Below, in pieces: positions 27,202 to 36,735 of a stretch of DNA of 64,000 bases. Position 1 is the first letter of the stretch, and every line of letters starts with the position of its first letter. Both the position numbers and the translations under genes were made by a program. The notes under the pieces are model-generated. The model was not told the origin of the DNA. It searched no databases and saw nothing but the letters and a program-made list of their open reading frames with translations. The stretch is taken from contig CAXXVR010000008.1 in NCBI GenBank assembly GCA_963675955.2, positions 124,001-188,000 on the forward strand, read 5' to 3'. Origin of the DNA: Desulfocicer sp963675955. GTDB taxonomy: Bacteria; Desulfobacterota; Desulfobacteria; Desulfobacterales; Desulfobacteraceae.

Positions 27202-28335
27202 ATGGATCAGAACCTCACCTCTGGTGCTCACAAAGGAAAATTTACGTTTAATATGGAAAATGCACCTGAAAATCAGTTAACCTTTTTTGGTTGTCCTTTG
27301 GATTGTGATGAGAAATACGACGCAATCCAGGACAGGCTCCATGGACTCTGGTCGAGCCTAAAAAGTGACGATCCTCTGGACGAGGTACTTACCCTACTTC
27401 GTCCTGAAATTCAGAATGAACACTGGAAAGTATTGGGTTCCATTGACGTTCCATCCTGGCTTCGTCCAAAACCACGACCAGAGGATTACCCTCAGGTAAC
27501 TACAGAATCATTTATCTCATTTATAGATAGTGATGGATGTCGTGCTAAAGCCGATGATGTTGACGAATTCGTCACCAATTCGATTCTGCCTGCAAGGCCC
27601 TGTCTCATTGGAGTTGATCATTCACTTACCGGTGGCGTTGTAAAGGCCCTTGTGAGACAGCATAAAACTGAAAATCTTTCCCTGATTATTCTTGACAGTC
27701 ATACCGACGCAATTCCTATGTCGGTCCTTTCCAAGGCTATTGAATATGACATGGACACCAACCCTGATTCGGTACACGATCCTGAAGACCCTTTTCTTTA
27801 CAATCGGCCTGATTCGTATAACGCCAGTACATTTCTTCATCACTTGATTGCCGAAGAAATAATTGATCCTAAGAATGTATATCTCCTTGGAATTAGCGAT
27901 TACCCCGACAAAAAGGCCTTCAAAATTAAAGATCCCAGGATAAAAGCTTATATCAATACATATACCGATCTGAAACGCAGGGGGGTTTCCCTGTTTACTA
28001 AAAAAGATTGTCTCGTGAGTCCGCAAAAAGTTAAATCTCTTATGAAAAGCATCAAAACTCCCTTCGCCTATGTTTCTGTTGATATGGATATCGGCGCACT
28101 GGACGCAGTTGAAGGCGTTAGGTTCCGAAACTGGAAAGGGCTTAAAGAAAAGAAGATTTACAAGCTAATTGATACTGTCAGCTCAATTTTCAAAGATAAG
28201 GTACAGCTGGCTGGAATGGATATTACGGAATTTGATGCGCGGCGAGCTGGCGAAGTATTTCCATTCGGGCAAGATCAGACCTATCGTATTGCAGCGAACA
28301 TAATTAAAAGACTTGGCTTTGGCCTGAAAAATTAA
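27202..28335 (+). CDS. Arginase/agmatinase-family ureohydrolase
   Basis: 377 residues with the binuclear Mn ligands of the family: a GVDHS segment, ILDSHTDAI (DxHxD) and VDMDIGALD (DxD), followed by GMDITEFDARRAG. The N-terminal 90 residues are unlike E. coli agmatinase, and the chain is longer than typical (about 300). Family members hydrolyse guanidino or formimino compounds to urea or formamide; substrate not readable. The start at 27202 has only a weak ribosome-binding site; ATG 27253 is an alternative. Confidence 0.82.
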   Translation: MDQNLTSGAHKGKFTFNMENAPENQLTFFGCPLDCDEKYDAIQDRLHGLWSSLKSDDPLDEVLTLLRPEIQNEHWKVLGSIDVPSWLRPKPRPEDYPQVTTESFISFIDSDGCRAKADDVDEFVTNSILPARPCLIGVDHSLTGGVVKALVRQHKTENLSLIILDSHTDAIPMSVLSKAIEYDMDTNPDSVHDPEDPFLYNRPDSYNASTFLHHLIAEEIIDPKNVYLLGISDYPDKKAFKIKDPRIKAYINTYTDLKRRGVSLFTKKDCLVSPQKVKSLMKSIKTPFAYVSVDMDIGALDAVEGVRFRNWKGLKEKKIYKLIDTVSSIFKDKVQLAGMDITEFDARRAGEVFPFGQDQTYRIAANIIKRLGFGLKN

Positions 28336-28454
28336 GTAAAAACGCATTCAATTTTTGGACGACTATTCTCGAAACCGATTGGGAAGCCCATTTCAAACAG
28401 TGTGGTTACCTCAAATTTATTACAGTTTTAATTAACCTCTCAAGGAGACCTAGC

Positions 28455-30035
28455 ATGACACAGGAAAATAGATATTTTGACATTGAAGATCCCTCAGCCG
28501 AAAAACCGGTAAAACGCCTGAAATATTTTGCTGGCGGAGAATTCCGCCTATCAAAATCTGAGAAATATATTGACCTTTTTAATCCATCAACTGGCGATGT
28601 TATCGCTCATGCCCCCCAATGCACCCAGAATGAAGTTGAAGAAGCCATTGCAGCAGCAAAGGCTGCGTTTCCTGCATGGGCAGCGACACCAGTCCCCAAA
28701 CGTGTACAGATACTTTACAAATTTAAAGCCCTGGTGGAAGAACACCTAGAAGAGTTAACTTATCTTCTGTGTGAAGAAGAGGGAAAAAACTGGCGTGAGT
28801 CCATGGGCGATGTACTCAAGGTCAATGAAGTTGTAGAATTTGCCTGTGGTGCTCCCCACCTCATGAAAGGCGAATCCCTGATGCAGGCCAGCAACGGATA
28901 TGATACCGTACTCTATCATGAGCCCATGGGCGTATTCGCAGGGATTGCACCCTGGAACTTTCCAGCCATGATTCCCCATGGCTGGATGAGCCCCATCTGC
29001 ATTGCAACAGGTAACTGCATGGTATTGAAAGCGGCATCCACCGTTCCCCAATGCAACCTTCGTCTTGCTGAACTCTGGAGAGAGGCAGGCCTTCCCGCAG
29101 GTGTTATCAATGTCGTTACCGCAGGCCGGAATGAAGCGGAAATTTTTTTGAGGCATGAAGATATCAAGGGCGTCTCTTTTGTGGGATCCACCTCTGTTGG
29201 AAGGCATATTTATAAAACAGCAGCAGCCAATGGTAAACGAGTTCAGGCCCTCACAGAAGCCAAAAACCATGCCTTGGTACTTAGAGATGCCAAGCTGGAA
29301 AGAACTGCTAGAGGTATCATCAATGCTTACTGCGGTTGCGCCGGTGCTCGCTGCATGGCTTGCCCCGTTATTGTTGTTGAAGACGTTATTGCCGACGAAC
29401 TCATTAAACTCTTGAAAAAATTTGTTGCGGAGATGAAACTCGGCCCTGCTTACGATCCCAATACCGGCATGGGCCCCATCATGAATGCCGCCCACCAAAA
29501 GTTTATCCTCGACTGGATTGAAAAGGGTATTGAAGAAGGAGCAGAACTCATTGTCGACGGTCGTAATCCTGTTGTTGAAGGCTATGAAAACGGTTTCTGG
29601 ATCGCGCCTACCATATTTGACCATGTGACACCGGAGATGACCATTGGTGACAAAGAGGTCTTTGGACCTGTCCTATGCATTAAGCGGGTTAAGAATTTTG
29701 AAGAAGGCCTGGCCCTGATGAACGCCAATGAATTCGCCAATGGTTCAGTTATCTACACTCAAAATGGCCACTATGCCCGTGAATTTGCTTATAGAAGTCA
29801 TGCTGGAATGGTCGGTGTCAATGTTGGTATCCCCGTGCCCCTTGGCATCTTCGGTTTCACTGGACACAAAAATTCCTTTTTTGGTGACCTTCATGTAATG
29901 GGGCAAGATGGTTTTAAATTCTTTACTGAGTCCAAATGTGTTACCCAGACTTGGTTCCCAGAAGAAGGCGATATTGACGGTAAGGTTGACACATGGGACG
30001 GTACTATTACTTCCATGCCAGACAAGCATAAATAA
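28455..30035 (+). CDS. Aldehyde dehydrogenase, methylmalonate-semialdehyde dehydrogenase-like
   Basis: 526 residues with NAD-binding GVFAGIAPWNFPAMI and GVSFVGSTSVGRHIY, and the active-site Cys in GARCMACPVIV, where MMSDH-type enzymes have GQRCMA. Residues LTEAKNHALVL replace the usual catalytic-Glu motif, as in the CoA-acylating MmsA branch. It would oxidise a semialdehyde to an acyl-CoA in the cytoplasm. Strong AAGGAGAC box. It stands between the ureohydrolase and the radical SAM fusion in an apparent operon. Confidence 0.87.
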   Translation: MTQENRYFDIEDPSAEKPVKRLKYFAGGEFRLSKSEKYIDLFNPSTGDVIAHAPQCTQNEVEEAIAAAKAAFPAWAATPVPKRVQILYKFKALVEEHLEELTYLLCEEEGKNWRESMGDVLKVNEVVEFACGAPHLMKGESLMQASNGYDTVLYHEPMGVFAGIAPWNFPAMIPHGWMSPICIATGNCMVLKAASTVPQCNLRLAELWREAGLPAGVINVVTAGRNEAEIFLRHEDIKGVSFVGSTSVGRHIYKTAAANGKRVQALTEAKNHALVLRDAKLERTARGIINAYCGCAGARCMACPVIVVEDVIADELIKLLKKFVAEMKLGPAYDPNTGMGPIMNAAHQKFILDWIEKGIEEGAELIVDGRNPVVEGYENGFWIAPTIFDHVTPEMTIGDKEVFGPVLCIKRVKNFEEGLALMNANEFANGSVIYTQNGHYAREFAYRSHAGMVGVNVGIPVPLGIFGFTGHKNSFFGDLHVMGQDGFKFFTESKCVTQTWFPEEGDIDGKVDTWDGTITSMPDKHK

Positions 30036-30067
30036 TAGCAAAATTATTGCTTGATTTATTTCACAAA

Positions 30068-30124
30068 GGCGGGTCAATATATTCAGCGGTCTTTTTTTTC
30101 CTGATCTCTGAAGGTTGATCCGCC
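30068..30124 (+). other. Intercistronic hairpin
   Basis: GGCGGGTCAA (30068-30077) pairs with TTGATCCGCC (30115-30124) with one G.U pair; ATTCAG/CTGAAG extends it inside. The loop carries an eight-T run. It probably stabilises or partly terminates the message between the dehydrogenase and radical SAM genes. Confidence 0.55.
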
Positions 30125-30251
30125 ATGTTACATGCGACTTACAACATTAACGGGGCGTGCAGTTGACCACTATTTACCTTGCGATAAAAAGCAAAGTCTG
30201 GTAAAGGAAGCCGCATTATGATCAATTTAAAGCTGTTTCAGGAGGTCTGAT

Positions 30252-31778
30252 TTGCGCAACACAATCACTGAAATTCAAAGCCTTGGAATCAATGTCCCAC
30301 CCGACATATTGGGACGTAAAGGTGGCGCAGGTCCGGCAGAAGGTCGGGCTTTTCTTATCAACAATATCCCAGTTAATGTACCCATTGCTGCCCACTACGT
30401 TCACCATTCACCGTTTACCCTGCAATCTTCCGGTAAAGTGTATCGGATTGCCAAATACGATCGGGAAATTCTGTGCGCAGACGTAGTTCCTGAACCCCTT
30501 TTTTACAGCCGCAAGACCAAAGACGGTATCCCCTATAAAAAAATCGCCCTCCTTCATGGAGACAATTGCCTTGCAACCACAGTTTTACAGAAATGCGTAC
30601 ACTGGCAAAAAGGTCATAAATGCACCTTCTGTTCTTCTGAAACCTCCATAAAAACCGGTGATACCATTTCTAGAAAAACACCAGAACAACTGGCGGAAGT
30701 AGCACTTGCAGCTCGTGATCTGGATGGTATTACCCATATGGTGCTCACATCGGGAACCGGTGACCCGCCGGGCAGTGAAATTCCCTATTTGGCAGCATGT
30801 GCAAGGGCCGTCATTAAAAAGGCAGAGATTCCTGTACAGGTTCAATTTGCTCCGCCACCGGATTTGGGTCTTATCCAGGAATTGTCCCATGCCGGTGTCT
30901 CTTCCGTGGGTATTCATATTGAGAGCTTTGATGCGGATGTCTTAAAACGCGTTGCTCCTGCTAAGGCTGCTATCGGTCTTGCTCATTATGAGCATGCCTG
31001 GAAAACCGCTGTGGAGTTGTTCGGACCCAATCAGGTTAGCAGTTTTCTCATTGTTGGACTGGGTGAATCTCCGGAATCCATTGCCTGGGGAAGTGAATAT
31101 CTTGCAGATCTCGGTGTTTACCCCTTTGTGGTTCCTTTAAGGCCCATTCCAGGATCCACTCTGGAAGGGGCTATTCCCCCGGATGCTGCTACCATGAAGC
31201 AAATTTATGAAGCTGTTGCCTTAATTCTGGCAAAAAAAGAACTCTCCCTGGATGCCACCATTGCAGGGTGTGTCAAATGTGGCGCCTGCTCTGCGCTCCC
31301 GTTTTACGAAAAACGTTATGATGGCATTGTCTGTCATAGTGCCAGGAATCAGAGAGAACGTTCTGAAGCTTTTGCCATTCGCAACGAGGTTTTTGTCCAT
31401 GAGCAGAAAATGTTTGAAAAAACGGATATTGACGATAACGACCTCAAGGGAATTCAATTGATAGCCCGCTCCAAGGGCCTTGTAGTTGGAACCGTTCGTA
31501 TTTATCCTGAAAATCAGGAAAAAAAACATTGGATTGGCGGCAGACTTGCCGTCCGAAAAGACTATCGTAACACCCAGGCAGGCTCCTATCTTGTAAAAGA
31601 AGCAATGAAACGGGTCAAAAAAAAAGGCTGCCGTGTTTTTATGGCTACCATTCAGGAACAGAACGTTTCCTTTTTTGAAAAACTTGGCTGGGTCCCCCAG
31701 GGCCCCTTAGAAATGCATTTTGGCCATCCCCACCAGCCTATGCAGGCTGACCTTGGCCGTGTTCCGGGAGATATATAA
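30252..31778 (+). CDS. Radical SAM protein fused to a GNAT acetyltransferase domain (MSMEG_0568 + MSMEG_0567-like)
   Basis: Residues 1 to about 350 resemble the MSMEG_0568 family of radical SAM proteins; the cluster cysteines have an unusual spacing, CVHWQKGHKCTFC (C-x8-C-x2-C), instead of Cx3Cx2C. Residues about 360-508 are a GNAT domain (RNEVFVHEQKMFEKTD, GGRLAVRKDYRNTQAGSYLV) like the MSMEG_0567/Sll0786 group. In Nit1C clusters these are normally two genes; here they are one chain. The TTG start at 30252 follows a strong CAGGAGGT box. The next gene is the third conserved cluster partner. Reaction unknown. Confidence 0.78.
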   Translation: MRNTITEIQSLGINVPPDILGRKGGAGPAEGRAFLINNIPVNVPIAAHYVHHSPFTLQSSGKVYRIAKYDREILCADVVPEPLFYSRKTKDGIPYKKIALLHGDNCLATTVLQKCVHWQKGHKCTFCSSETSIKTGDTISRKTPEQLAEVALAARDLDGITHMVLTSGTGDPPGSEIPYLAACARAVIKKAEIPVQVQFAPPPDLGLIQELSHAGVSSVGIHIESFDADVLKRVAPAKAAIGLAHYEHAWKTAVELFGPNQVSSFLIVGLGESPESIAWGSEYLADLGVYPFVVPLRPIPGSTLEGAIPPDAATMKQIYEAVALILAKKELSLDATIAGCVKCGACSALPFYEKRYDGIVCHSARNQRERSEAFAIRNEVFVHEQKMFEKTDIDDNDLKGIQLIARSKGLVVGTVRIYPENQEKKHWIGGRLAVRKDYRNTQAGSYLVKEAMKRVKKKGCRVFMATIQEQNVSFFEKLGWVPQGPLEMHFGHPHQPMQADLGRVPGDI

Positions 31779-31781
31779 TCC

Positions 31782-32786
31782 ATGGAAACCCCTTTAAGCG
31801 ATATTATTCACGGCGTCCGCAATTACATCGGCTTGACTCGAAAAAATCCGATAAAACCTGTTGTAGAGCAACTCAGCCACTCTCATCAATATGGGAAGAA
31901 TCTACCTAACTGGGGAGATGATGCAGCCGTCATCCCTTATGGTGATACATATCTTCTATTTGCCACTGACGGAATGATGACTGACCTGCTCATTAATGAA
32001 CCCTATGCGGCAGGTAAGGCCTCGATAATGGTCACTGTCAATGATATTTATTCCATGGGTGGTCGCCCCCTAGGGCTTGTCAATGTTCTGGCAAGTGGTG
32101 ATGAATATCAACGTGCAATGATTGTTTCCGGTATTGAAAAAGGCTGTCACAAGCTCCAGGTCCCCATGTTGGGTGGGCATCTTCATCCGGATGCGCCAGT
32201 CACCCACCCGTCTCTTTCTGTTGCCATTTTGGGATCAGCTACAAAATTGATTCGCAGCCATCTGGCGGAACCAGGTGATCATTTGATCCTGGCAGTGGAT
32301 CTCAACGGTGAGCGAGGATGTAAATCTGTTGTAAGTTGGGATGCAAATTCCGGGAAAACGCCAGAGGATCTGCATTTCCGCCTGGAAACCCTTCCGATGA
32401 TTGCAGAAAATGAACTTTCATGTGCTGGTAAAGACATCTCCAATGCTGGAATTCTCGGTACCATCTCCATTTTCCTTGAAAACTCAGGTGGTAAGGGGGG
32501 ATCCATTGATCTTCAGGCCATTCCAAGGCCTGACAGCATTGCTCTCAATGACTGGCTTCACTGCTTCCAGAGTTTCGGGTTTATCCTGTCGGTTAAACCA
32601 GAAAACTCCGACGCTGTGATTCAATTGTTCAAGGAAAGAACCATCACAGCGGCTGTAGTAGGAGAGGTTGATGAAACCGGAAAGGTCAAGATAACTTCGG
32701 GTGAAGCATCAGGAATTCTTTTTGATTTTGCCGTTGATGAAATCACCGGAATCCGCTATCCTGGCACCTCAGCTGTAGATACCTGA
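31782..32786 (+). CDS. AIR synthase (PurM)-like protein, Sll0787 family type
   Basis: 334 residues with PurM-superfamily features: NWGDDAAVIPYGD, an early ATP/Mg-binding segment, NDIYSMGGRPLGLVNVLASG, and PMLGGHLHPDAP. The combination with the radical SAM/GNAT chain three bases upstream is that of Sll0787 in the nitrilase-associated Nit1C cluster. It may phosphorylate or activate a carboxamide-type substrate (inference from the PurM fold). It is not the purine-pathway PurM. Confidence 0.76.
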   Translation: METPLSDIIHGVRNYIGLTRKNPIKPVVEQLSHSHQYGKNLPNWGDDAAVIPYGDTYLLFATDGMMTDLLINEPYAAGKASIMVTVNDIYSMGGRPLGLVNVLASGDEYQRAMIVSGIEKGCHKLQVPMLGGHLHPDAPVTHPSLSVAILGSATKLIRSHLAEPGDHLILAVDLNGERGCKSVVSWDANSGKTPEDLHFRLETLPMIAENELSCAGKDISNAGILGTISIFLENSGGKGGSIDLQAIPRPDSIALNDWLHCFQSFGFILSVKPENSDAVIQLFKERTITAAVVGEVDETGKVKITSGEASGILFDFAVDEITGIRYPGTSAVDT

Positions 32787-32840
32787 TCTACTCTCCCCAC
32801 AGCAGATCGTTCAAAAAATCAAAATGCTCATATAAAATTA

Positions 32841-32865
32841 GGGTGGGTTATGTTATTGCCCACCC
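32841..32865 (+). terminator. Hairpin at the end of the operon
   Basis: GGGTGGG and CCCACCC pair perfectly around an 11-base loop 54 bases after the PurM-like gene. There is no U tract directly behind it, so it may be a processing end rather than a classical terminator. Confidence 0.5.
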
Positions 32866-32929
32866 AGATTGATTATGAATTTGTGAATTAAAAAATCTTT
32901 TTTTATCGTTCACATTGCACTGATGATAT

Positions 32930-33060
32930 GGGCGCATTCCCATTTTCCCGGTTAAAAAATTCTGTCTTTTGATGAAAGGTGAATCGATGGCCGTAGTCCG
33001 GGCAGTACAGACACTCTGTAGAGGCCGTAATAGTAAGGACATCAAGAGAGAAATGCGCCC
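32930..33060. mobile_element. MITE-like element, 131 bp with terminal inverted repeats
   Basis: The ends GGGCGCATT and AATGCGCCC are exact inverted repeats. Next to the left end lie CCCATTTTCCCGGTTAAAA and TTCTGTCTTTTGATGAA, almost identical, in inverted orientation, to the edge of the transposase relic near 51090-51137. It is therefore probably a non-autonomous derivative of that element. The interval 32866-33215 contains no gene. Confidence 0.6.
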
Positions 33061-33215
33061 CATTGAACAGGCCCTTGAAGTTTAAATAAATGTATTGCAT
33101 CTATTTATTTTTTGCTTATTATTAAAACAATACATTTCGTAGACTTCCTTTATTTGTAGCGTTTTGATATGATTAATTTCTCTGAGAAAATAAAGTTTAA
33201 CAATTTTGTGGTAAG

Positions 33216-35219
33216 ATGGTTACACAAACTTTGGATATAAACAATAAAAACGTTTCTGCAATTCTAAACAATTTGTCAGATGCATTCATGATTATGGATG
33301 CAAAGGGAATTATAGAATTTTTTAATCCTGTGGCAGAAAAAATTACCGGATATTCTGCTGTGGAAGCAAGAGGTATGAAGTGCGAAGATCTGTTTAAATC
33401 TCCCATGTGTAGAAAGGATTGCCCCTTTAAGGACAGCGGCCGATCAAGGAAAGTGCGCAGCAAACGGGAAATGATCATTATCTCAAAAGATGGAAGCTCT
33501 TTGCCGGTGGAATGCACCACCTCCACAATCATAGATACGAATGGTCTCGTCACAGGCGCTGTTGAAGTCTTCAAGGATATTTCTAAGATCAAACTTCTTG
33601 AAGACGACTTGAAGCATTCAGAATTCAAATATCGCCGTCTTTTTGAGAGCACTAAAGACATGATTTTTATCACTTCCAGTGACGGTTGTTTTCTTGATAT
33701 TAATCAAGCTCTTGTTGATCTCCTGGGTTACAGAAAAAAAAGTGATCTGTACAAGATTCAATATATAAAAAAAATTTTCATTAATCCCATCCACTGGCAG
33801 GTTTTTCAGAAACAGCTTCACATAAATGGATATGTTAAAGATTTTGAAGCTGGGTTTAAAAAAATGGATGGAAGTAGGCTTCATTGCTGCTTAAGTGCCA
33901 ATGCCATCAAAGATGATCAAGGTAATATTGTAGGGTATGAAGGCATTGCAAAAGATATCACGGCACGCATGGACGCATTCAAAAATCTATATAAGAACCA
34001 TCAGGAACTCCTTCTTTTAAATACCATTGCCGTAACCATGAACAGCATGCATGACCTTGATGAGGTGCTGTCAAAAGCCCTGAATGAAGTTATGAAACTC
34101 TTAGAGTTTTCCATTGGTGCCATTTTTCTAATAAACCATTCAAAAAAAAATTTTGAACTAAAAGCACAAAAAGGTTTTTCAGAAAAGATAAACAAGATCC
34201 CTGCAGGATTGATTTTTCATGATCTTGAACTGATGGAATTTCTGCTTGGAGAAAATAACGTTCTGGTGCCAAAATCTATTTTTCCATCATTTAAAGTCTC
34301 GCTTGATAACTCTGAAAAACGAAAAGCACTTACACTCACCTGTTTTTTGATCACTGAAAAAGAAAAACCTTCTGGATTTATGGCCTTTTGGATTGACAAG
34401 GAAGAAGATCTATCCATTGAAGATTTTCATCTTCTTGGCTCTCTGGGAAACTTTGTCGGAGGTGCCATTGCCAACATAAATTTGATCAAAACGGTCCAGA
34501 AACATCGTGAAGAACTCAAAGGAATTACTGGAAAACTTTTTGAATCCCAGGAGGCTGAGTGCAAGCGAATTTCTCGGGAGCTTCACGATGAAACAGGTTC
34601 ATCACTCATAGGAATCAATCTGAAACTTGATGCGGTTGAAAAAAAAATTCCATGGGAAAATAAAGAAATAAAGAAGTTGCTTCGCAGCGTAAAAGGACAG
34701 GTCAATCATACCTATCTGGAAATGCGCCGTATCTCCCACCGACTTCACCCGGCCCTGTTGACGGACCTCGGCCTTGAACCGGCACTGGATCAGTATATCG
34801 CCGACATTGCTGAAGGAACGGATTTGAAGATCATTTTCAAAATGATCGGTTTCACAGGGCGTATCCATGCTGATATTGAAACCGTTTTATACCGGTTTTC
34901 CCAGGAGGCGCTTTCTAATGCGATTAAATATGCACGGGCAAAAACATTTAAATTGACCCTGATCAAAAGTTATCCCTCAATCATTTTTCTTGCCGAAGAC
35001 GATGGTATTGGATTCGATCTGGACATGGAACACCATGACCGACCAGCCCTGGGCCTGTTGTCCATGAGGGAAAGAACAACACTGCTTGGAGGAAAATTTG
35101 TTCTCAGGACCTGCATTGGAGAAGGAACACGCATTAGAATACAAATTCCCATTAACACGGAGGCGACATTGAGAAATGGAGGCCTTGAAAATGAACTACA
35201 GGAGCTTTATGGGCAATAA
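33216..35219 (+). CDS. PAS/GAF sensor histidine kinase (NarL-partner, HisKA_3 type)
   Basis: 667 residues, no membrane segment. Two PAS domains (about 10-125 and 135-250; the first carries CEDLFKSPMCRKDCP, a possible redox or metal site), one GAF-like domain (about 265-415), the HisKA_3 dimerisation helix with the phospho-acceptor in RELHDETGSSLIGINLKL, and an HATPase (NAIKYARAK, DDGIGFDLD, GLLSMRERTTLLGGKF). It should sense an intracellular signal and phosphorylate the response regulator whose gene overlaps its end. The position in front of the corrinoid methyltransferase genes suggests control of that pathway. Confidence 0.9.
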   Translation: MVTQTLDINNKNVSAILNNLSDAFMIMDAKGIIEFFNPVAEKITGYSAVEARGMKCEDLFKSPMCRKDCPFKDSGRSRKVRSKREMIIISKDGSSLPVECTTSTIIDTNGLVTGAVEVFKDISKIKLLEDDLKHSEFKYRRLFESTKDMIFITSSDGCFLDINQALVDLLGYRKKSDLYKIQYIKKIFINPIHWQVFQKQLHINGYVKDFEAGFKKMDGSRLHCCLSANAIKDDQGNIVGYEGIAKDITARMDAFKNLYKNHQELLLLNTIAVTMNSMHDLDEVLSKALNEVMKLLEFSIGAIFLINHSKKNFELKAQKGFSEKINKIPAGLIFHDLELMEFLLGENNVLVPKSIFPSFKVSLDNSEKRKALTLTCFLITEKEKPSGFMAFWIDKEEDLSIEDFHLLGSLGNFVGGAIANINLIKTVQKHREELKGITGKLFESQEAECKRISRELHDETGSSLIGINLKLDAVEKKIPWENKEIKKLLRSVKGQVNHTYLEMRRISHRLHPALLTDLGLEPALDQYIADIAEGTDLKIIFKMIGFTGRIHADIETVLYRFSQEALSNAIKYARAKTFKLTLIKSYPSIIFLAEDDGIGFDLDMEHHDRPALGLLSMRERTTLLGGKFVLRTCIGEGTRIRIQIPINTEATLRNGGLENELQELYGQ

Positions 35220-35874
35220 TTTCACATCAATTGTCATTGCTGACGATCATGCCATTGTTCGCCAAGGACTTATCAAGCTTCTCGAAGAGGAAAAGGGCAT
35301 GCAGGTTGTTGGTGAAGCCATAGATGGCAGAGAGGTTGTCAAGATTGTTCTGGAGCTGCTTCCCGACATCGTTATCATGGATATTGCCATGCCCAAACTT
35401 AATGGCATTGAAGCTGCTCGGCAGATAAAACATGCAGGAATAAAATCAAAAATTATTATTCTTTCAATGCATGACCATAGCAGGTATATACGTGAACTTT
35501 TAGGATTGGGCGTATCCGGATATCTGCTTAAAAATGCTGCAAGCGAAGACATTATTAAAGCCATTATCAGTGCTTTAAAAGGAAATACGTATCTGAGTCC
35601 CTCCATATCCAGCCGGGTCATTGAGGATTATGTGGGAATGAATAAAAAATCATCGGAAGAAGAACTTTACAATACACTGTCAAACCGTGAGAGAGAGGTG
35701 TTTCAGATGATAGTGGAGGGTAGTTCTACAAAAACAATCGCAGAGGTTTTGTGTGTAACTCCAAGCACAATCAAATCTCATCGATCCAACATAATGGAGA
35801 AGCTTCAGATGAGCAACCTATCACAGATGATCCAATATGCCATAAAACTCGGCATTATAGATATCCAGATATAA
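35209..35874 (+). CDS. LuxR/NarL-type response regulator
   Basis: 221 residues: a receiver domain (IVIADDHAIVRQGL; phospho-acceptor in PDIVIMDIAMPKLNG) and a LuxR DNA-binding domain (LSNREREVFQMIVEG, TPSTIKSHRSNIMEKL). The ATG at 35209 is picked because ACAGGAG precedes it; it overlaps the kinase gene by 11 bases. It probably activates the downstream corrinoid-methyltransferase genes (inference). Confidence 0.9.
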   Translation: MGNNFTSIVIADDHAIVRQGLIKLLEEEKGMQVVGEAIDGREVVKIVLELLPDIVIMDIAMPKLNGIEAARQIKHAGIKSKIIILSMHDHSRYIRELLGLGVSGYLLKNAASEDIIKAIISALKGNTYLSPSISSRVIEDYVGMNKKSSEEELYNTLSNREREVFQMIVEGSSTKTIAEVLCVTPSTIKSHRSNIMEKLQMSNLSQMIQYAIKLGIIDIQI

Positions 35875-36054
35875 GGGTTCAGCCAAAAGAATTCAACCGT
35901 TTGTAATTTATCATTTATTTCATACCATATAGCTGCCCGGGATTGATAAATGATAAATTAGATAAGATCTAACCTCCCAATCTGCCCCGTTGAATACTGC
36001 CATAATTGTGTGGATATAAAAGCGTCAAGCATCGTTGAAAGGACTTATAAAAGC

Positions 36055-36735
36055 ATGTCAGACCAGAAAAAAATACTAGCCACCTTAAGCCAGGCAGTAG
36101 TTGATTATGATGCCGATAATTGTAAGATATTTGCACTGAAAGCCCTTGAATCTGGCGTTGACCCGGCGGTTGCCGTTCTGGATGGACTTGCAGTAGGAAT
36201 GAAACGGGTTGGTATCCTTTACGACACCAATGAGTATTTTGTGCCGGAAGTACTGATGTGTGCCGAGGCGCTTTATAAAGGACTGGAGATTCTCAAACCG
36301 CATATAAAAATAGAATCCGAAAAATCCAGATTAAAGGTAGTCATCGGCACGGTGAAAGGAGACATTCATGACATCGGTAAAAATTTGGTAAAATTGATGT
36401 TTGAAGCCTCGGGTTGGGAAGTGTATGACCTGGGCTGTAATGTTTGCCTTGAAGATTTTGTTGAAAAACAGTTGGAAGTTCGTGCCGATATCCTTGCATT
36501 GTCTTCAATGATGACAACTACAATGATGGAGATGAAAAAAATAATCCCCCTGGTAAAAGCCAAACGTCCACATTGTCTTATCCTGATCGGAGGCGCACCC
36601 TTGAACAATGATATTGCAGATCTGTTCGGGGCAGATGGATACGCCGATTCAGCCGGTAAGGCAGTTTCTCAGGCCCTCAAAATGATTGAACGTGCAAACC
36701 ATTACAAAAAAAATATTATTTATAAGGTACAATGA
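36055..36735 (+). CDS. Corrinoid-binding methyl carrier protein 1 (MtxC family)
   Basis: 226 residues: an N-terminal four-helix B12-binding cap domain (DGLAVGMKRVGILYDTNEYFVPEVLMCAEAL) and a Rossmann B12-binding domain with the His ligand motif GDIHDIGKNLV, followed by LSSMMTTTMMEMK and LILIGGAPLN. It carries the methyl group on cobalt between two methyltransferases. ATG 36055 aligns with the start of the paralogue at 40601; the earlier in-frame start lacks similarity. The stop overlaps the next gene (ATGA). Confidence 0.92.
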   Translation: MSDQKKILATLSQAVVDYDADNCKIFALKALESGVDPAVAVLDGLAVGMKRVGILYDTNEYFVPEVLMCAEALYKGLEILKPHIKIESEKSRLKVVIGTVKGDIHDIGKNLVKLMFEASGWEVYDLGCNVCLEDFVEKQLEVRADILALSSMMTTTMMEMKKIIPLVKAKRPHCLILIGGAPLNNDIADLFGADGYADSAGKAVSQALKMIERANHYKKNIIYKVQ

